Source: a bacterium (GTDB taxonomy: Bacteria; UBA9089; CG2-30-40-21). Taken from it: 5,198 bases of DNA. The notes below the pieces were generated by a model. It worked only from the letters and a program-made list of their open reading frames with translations, did no database searches and was not told where the DNA came from. The stretch is taken from assembly GCA_018814245.1 (NCBI GenBank), contig JAHIZN010000428.1:1-5198 (forward strand), written 5' to 3'. This document shows positions 4,471-5,198 of the stretch, one piece after another (positions within the stretch are counted from its first letter, which is position 1; every line of letters begins with the position of its first letter). A program made the translations under genes and the position numbers.

Positions 4471-4782
4471 CAAAATGAGTGGTGGTTTTCGGTTGTGGAT
4501 GTGGTTGAAGCGTTAACTGATAGTGTAAATCCTCGCGATTATTGGTTTAAAATGAAAATTCGAGTGAAAGAAGAAGACTGGTTCGAACCGTCGACAATCT
4601 GTCGACAGTTGAAATTGCCGGCAGAAGACGGGAAAATGCGTGAGACTGATTGCGCCAATACCGAGGGAATTTTCCGTATTATACAATCCATACCGTCTCC
4701 GAAAGCCGAACCTTTCAAAAGATGGTTAGCAAAAGTAGTTTTTTCTCAACACATTGATTTTATCAATCTATGCAGTCAGTAA
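4471..4782 (+). pseudogene. Bro-N domain (BRO / antirepressor-like) gene fragment
   Basis: The frame reads NEWWFSVVDVVEALTDS, NPRDYWFKMKIRVKEED, ICRQLKLPAEDGK, CANTEGIFRIIQSIPSPKAE and PFKRWLAKV. This is a well-kept Bro-N domain, as in BRO-family phage antirepressors and DinD-like proteins. It is a fragment. No ATG lies in frame: the frame opens after TGA at 4453, and the usual residues before 'EWWF' are missing. A GTG at 4495 would cut the domain. After WLAKV (4737) the expected GYERIQEI continuation is replaced by unrelated VFSQHIDFINLCSQ and a stop at 4780. Both ends are therefore lost, probably by insertion or recombination: the inverted-repeat element ends 38 bases upstream. The fragment's coding sequence is otherwise undamaged, so the break may be recent. 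A DNA-binding or regulatory role in the intact ancestor is inferred from the family. Confidence 0.8.
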
Positions 4783-4825
4783 TCACCACATGTTTAGGCT
4801 GTTTCAACCTACAATTATGGTGATT
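4781..4825. repeat. Nested hairpin after the Bro-N fragment
   Basis: AATCACCA (4781-4788) and TGGTGATT (4818-4825) pair perfectly, with a smaller inner stem TAGG/CCTA (4795-4798 and 4808-4811). It begins at the stop codon of the Bro-N fragment. No T-run follows. It may be the end of an inserted element or a degenerate repeat. Confidence 0.45.
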
Positions 4826-4843
4826 TACTACAAATGTGTGGTT

Positions 4844-4893
4844 ACGGACAGGGATAAACCTGCCAGAGGGGCTCTCTCCTTGTGGGTGTCCGT
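4844..4893. other. Stem ACGGACA / TGTCCGT enclosing a G/C-rich 36-base interior
   Basis: Arms 4844-4850 and 4887-4893 pair perfectly over seven bases, and the interior can form a small AGAG/CTCT hairpin. It is the most GC-rich patch of the surrounding non-coding DNA. It might be a structured RNA or an old repeat. I do not recognise an RNA family. Confidence 0.3.
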
Positions 4894-4964
4894 TTTCTGC
4901 ACAGGTCAAAAAACTTGAACATTGAGTGACACGAATTGATTGCTATATAAAATAAGAGGATAAA

Positions 4965-5081
4965 GTGGGAACATATGAAAAACTGGCAGCAAAAATTCTA
5001 AGCAGGACATCTGATGCCAATATTTCCTTCACAGATATATGCCAATTACTGAAAAGGTTCCACCTGTGCGGTTGTGGATAA
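4965..5081 (+). pseudogene. Truncated hicA-like toxin gene
   Basis: A 38-residue frame starting at GTG 4965 reads GTYEKLAAKILSRTSDANIS then FTDICQLLKRF. This is the characteristic first half of a subgroup of HicA toxins (TYEKL, GTSDANI, F-x-x-L-C-x-L-L-K-R-L-G-F). HicA is a small double-stranded-RNA-binding-fold RNase of about 80 residues whose catalytic His sits in a G-S-H-x motif just after this point. Here the frame leaves the family after LLKRF and stops at 5079-5081, so the catalytic part is gone and no downstream match was found in other frames before the repeat at 5141. GAGGA at 4956-4960 is a plausible ribosome site and TATAAA at 4946-4951 a possible -10. No hicB is present in the window. 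Confidence 0.65.
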
Positions 5082-5140
5082 TTGCATCAAGCCTCGTTAG
5101 TCAGCAGCTATTGCAACGAGAAAAGGTAGCACCTCTGGCG
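5082..5140. other. Short non-coding interval with a weak stem
   Basis: CTCGTT (5093-5098) and AACGAG (5115-5120) can pair around a 16-base loop. AAAAGGTAGCACCTCTGGCG (5121-5140) resembles AAAAGGTTCCACCTGTGCGG (5052-5071) at most positions, a possible degenerate direct repeat spanning the point where hicA homology ends. No gene is seen. Confidence 0.3.
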
Positions 5141-5198
5141 GAGAAAGAACCACAAAGGGTGTAAACTTAGGAAAAATAATTGCAGCGAAACAGGAATA
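5141..5198 (+). repeat. Left half of the dispersed inverted-repeat element (copy 3, cut by window edge)
   Basis: 5143-5164 is identical to the left arm 4300-4321 (22 bases). Similarity continues inward: ACTTAGGAAAAATAATTGCA against CTTAGGGAAAATAATTGGCA. The right arm would lie about 90 bases beyond the window. Confidence 0.7.

Noticed and set aside
4284..4478. 64-codon open frame after vapC
   Set aside because: It is almost entirely the inverted-repeat element, whose arms explain the sequence. There is no ribosome site and no family pattern.

Overview
The window looks like chromosomal accessory DNA from an uncultured, AT-rich bacterium. The best clues are two exported proteins of a kind common in environmental and candidate-phylum genomes: one ends in a FlgD-like/secretion-sorting Ig module, the other has a conserved 'INYQGKL' N-terminal domain, a GTATYA-repeat stalk and a DUF1566 (Lcl C-terminal) lectin-like domain. 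Gene content alone does not place it in a phylum. All recognisable genes lie on the + strand.

Layout. Positions 1-317 are non-coding: part of a dispersed inverted-repeat element, pyrimidine-rich low-complexity tracts and the upstream region of the first operon. 318-1080 is a two-gene MNT/HEPN toxin-antitoxin module with a 20-base gene overlap. 1141-1899 encodes an exported protein with a C-terminal FlgD-like Ig domain. 1900-2225 has no gene but holds three palindromes, the largest an 88-base CACAAAG-type hairpin, and the probable promoter of the next gene. 2226-3520 is a long surface-protein gene split by one frameshift and one in-frame TGA. Its last ~38 codons have the codon pattern expected of a diversity-generating retroelement (DGR) variable region. 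3570-4221 is a VapBC-type toxin-antitoxin pair, again with a 20-base overlap. 4222-5198 is a graveyard: a complete copy of the inverted-repeat element, an internal fragment of a Bro-N (BRO/antirepressor-like) gene, some hairpins, a truncated hicA-like toxin gene missing from any long-ORF list, and the start of another inverted-repeat copy at the right edge.

How it fits together. Two intact toxin-antitoxin modules and one toxin remnant flank a variable surface protein, and short dispersed repeats lie between almost every unit. This suggests a region shaped by insertion and decay. The DGR idea is the most interesting one. It rests only on the codon pattern and the protein family: no reverse transcriptase or template repeat is visible here, so they would have to lie elsewhere in the genome.
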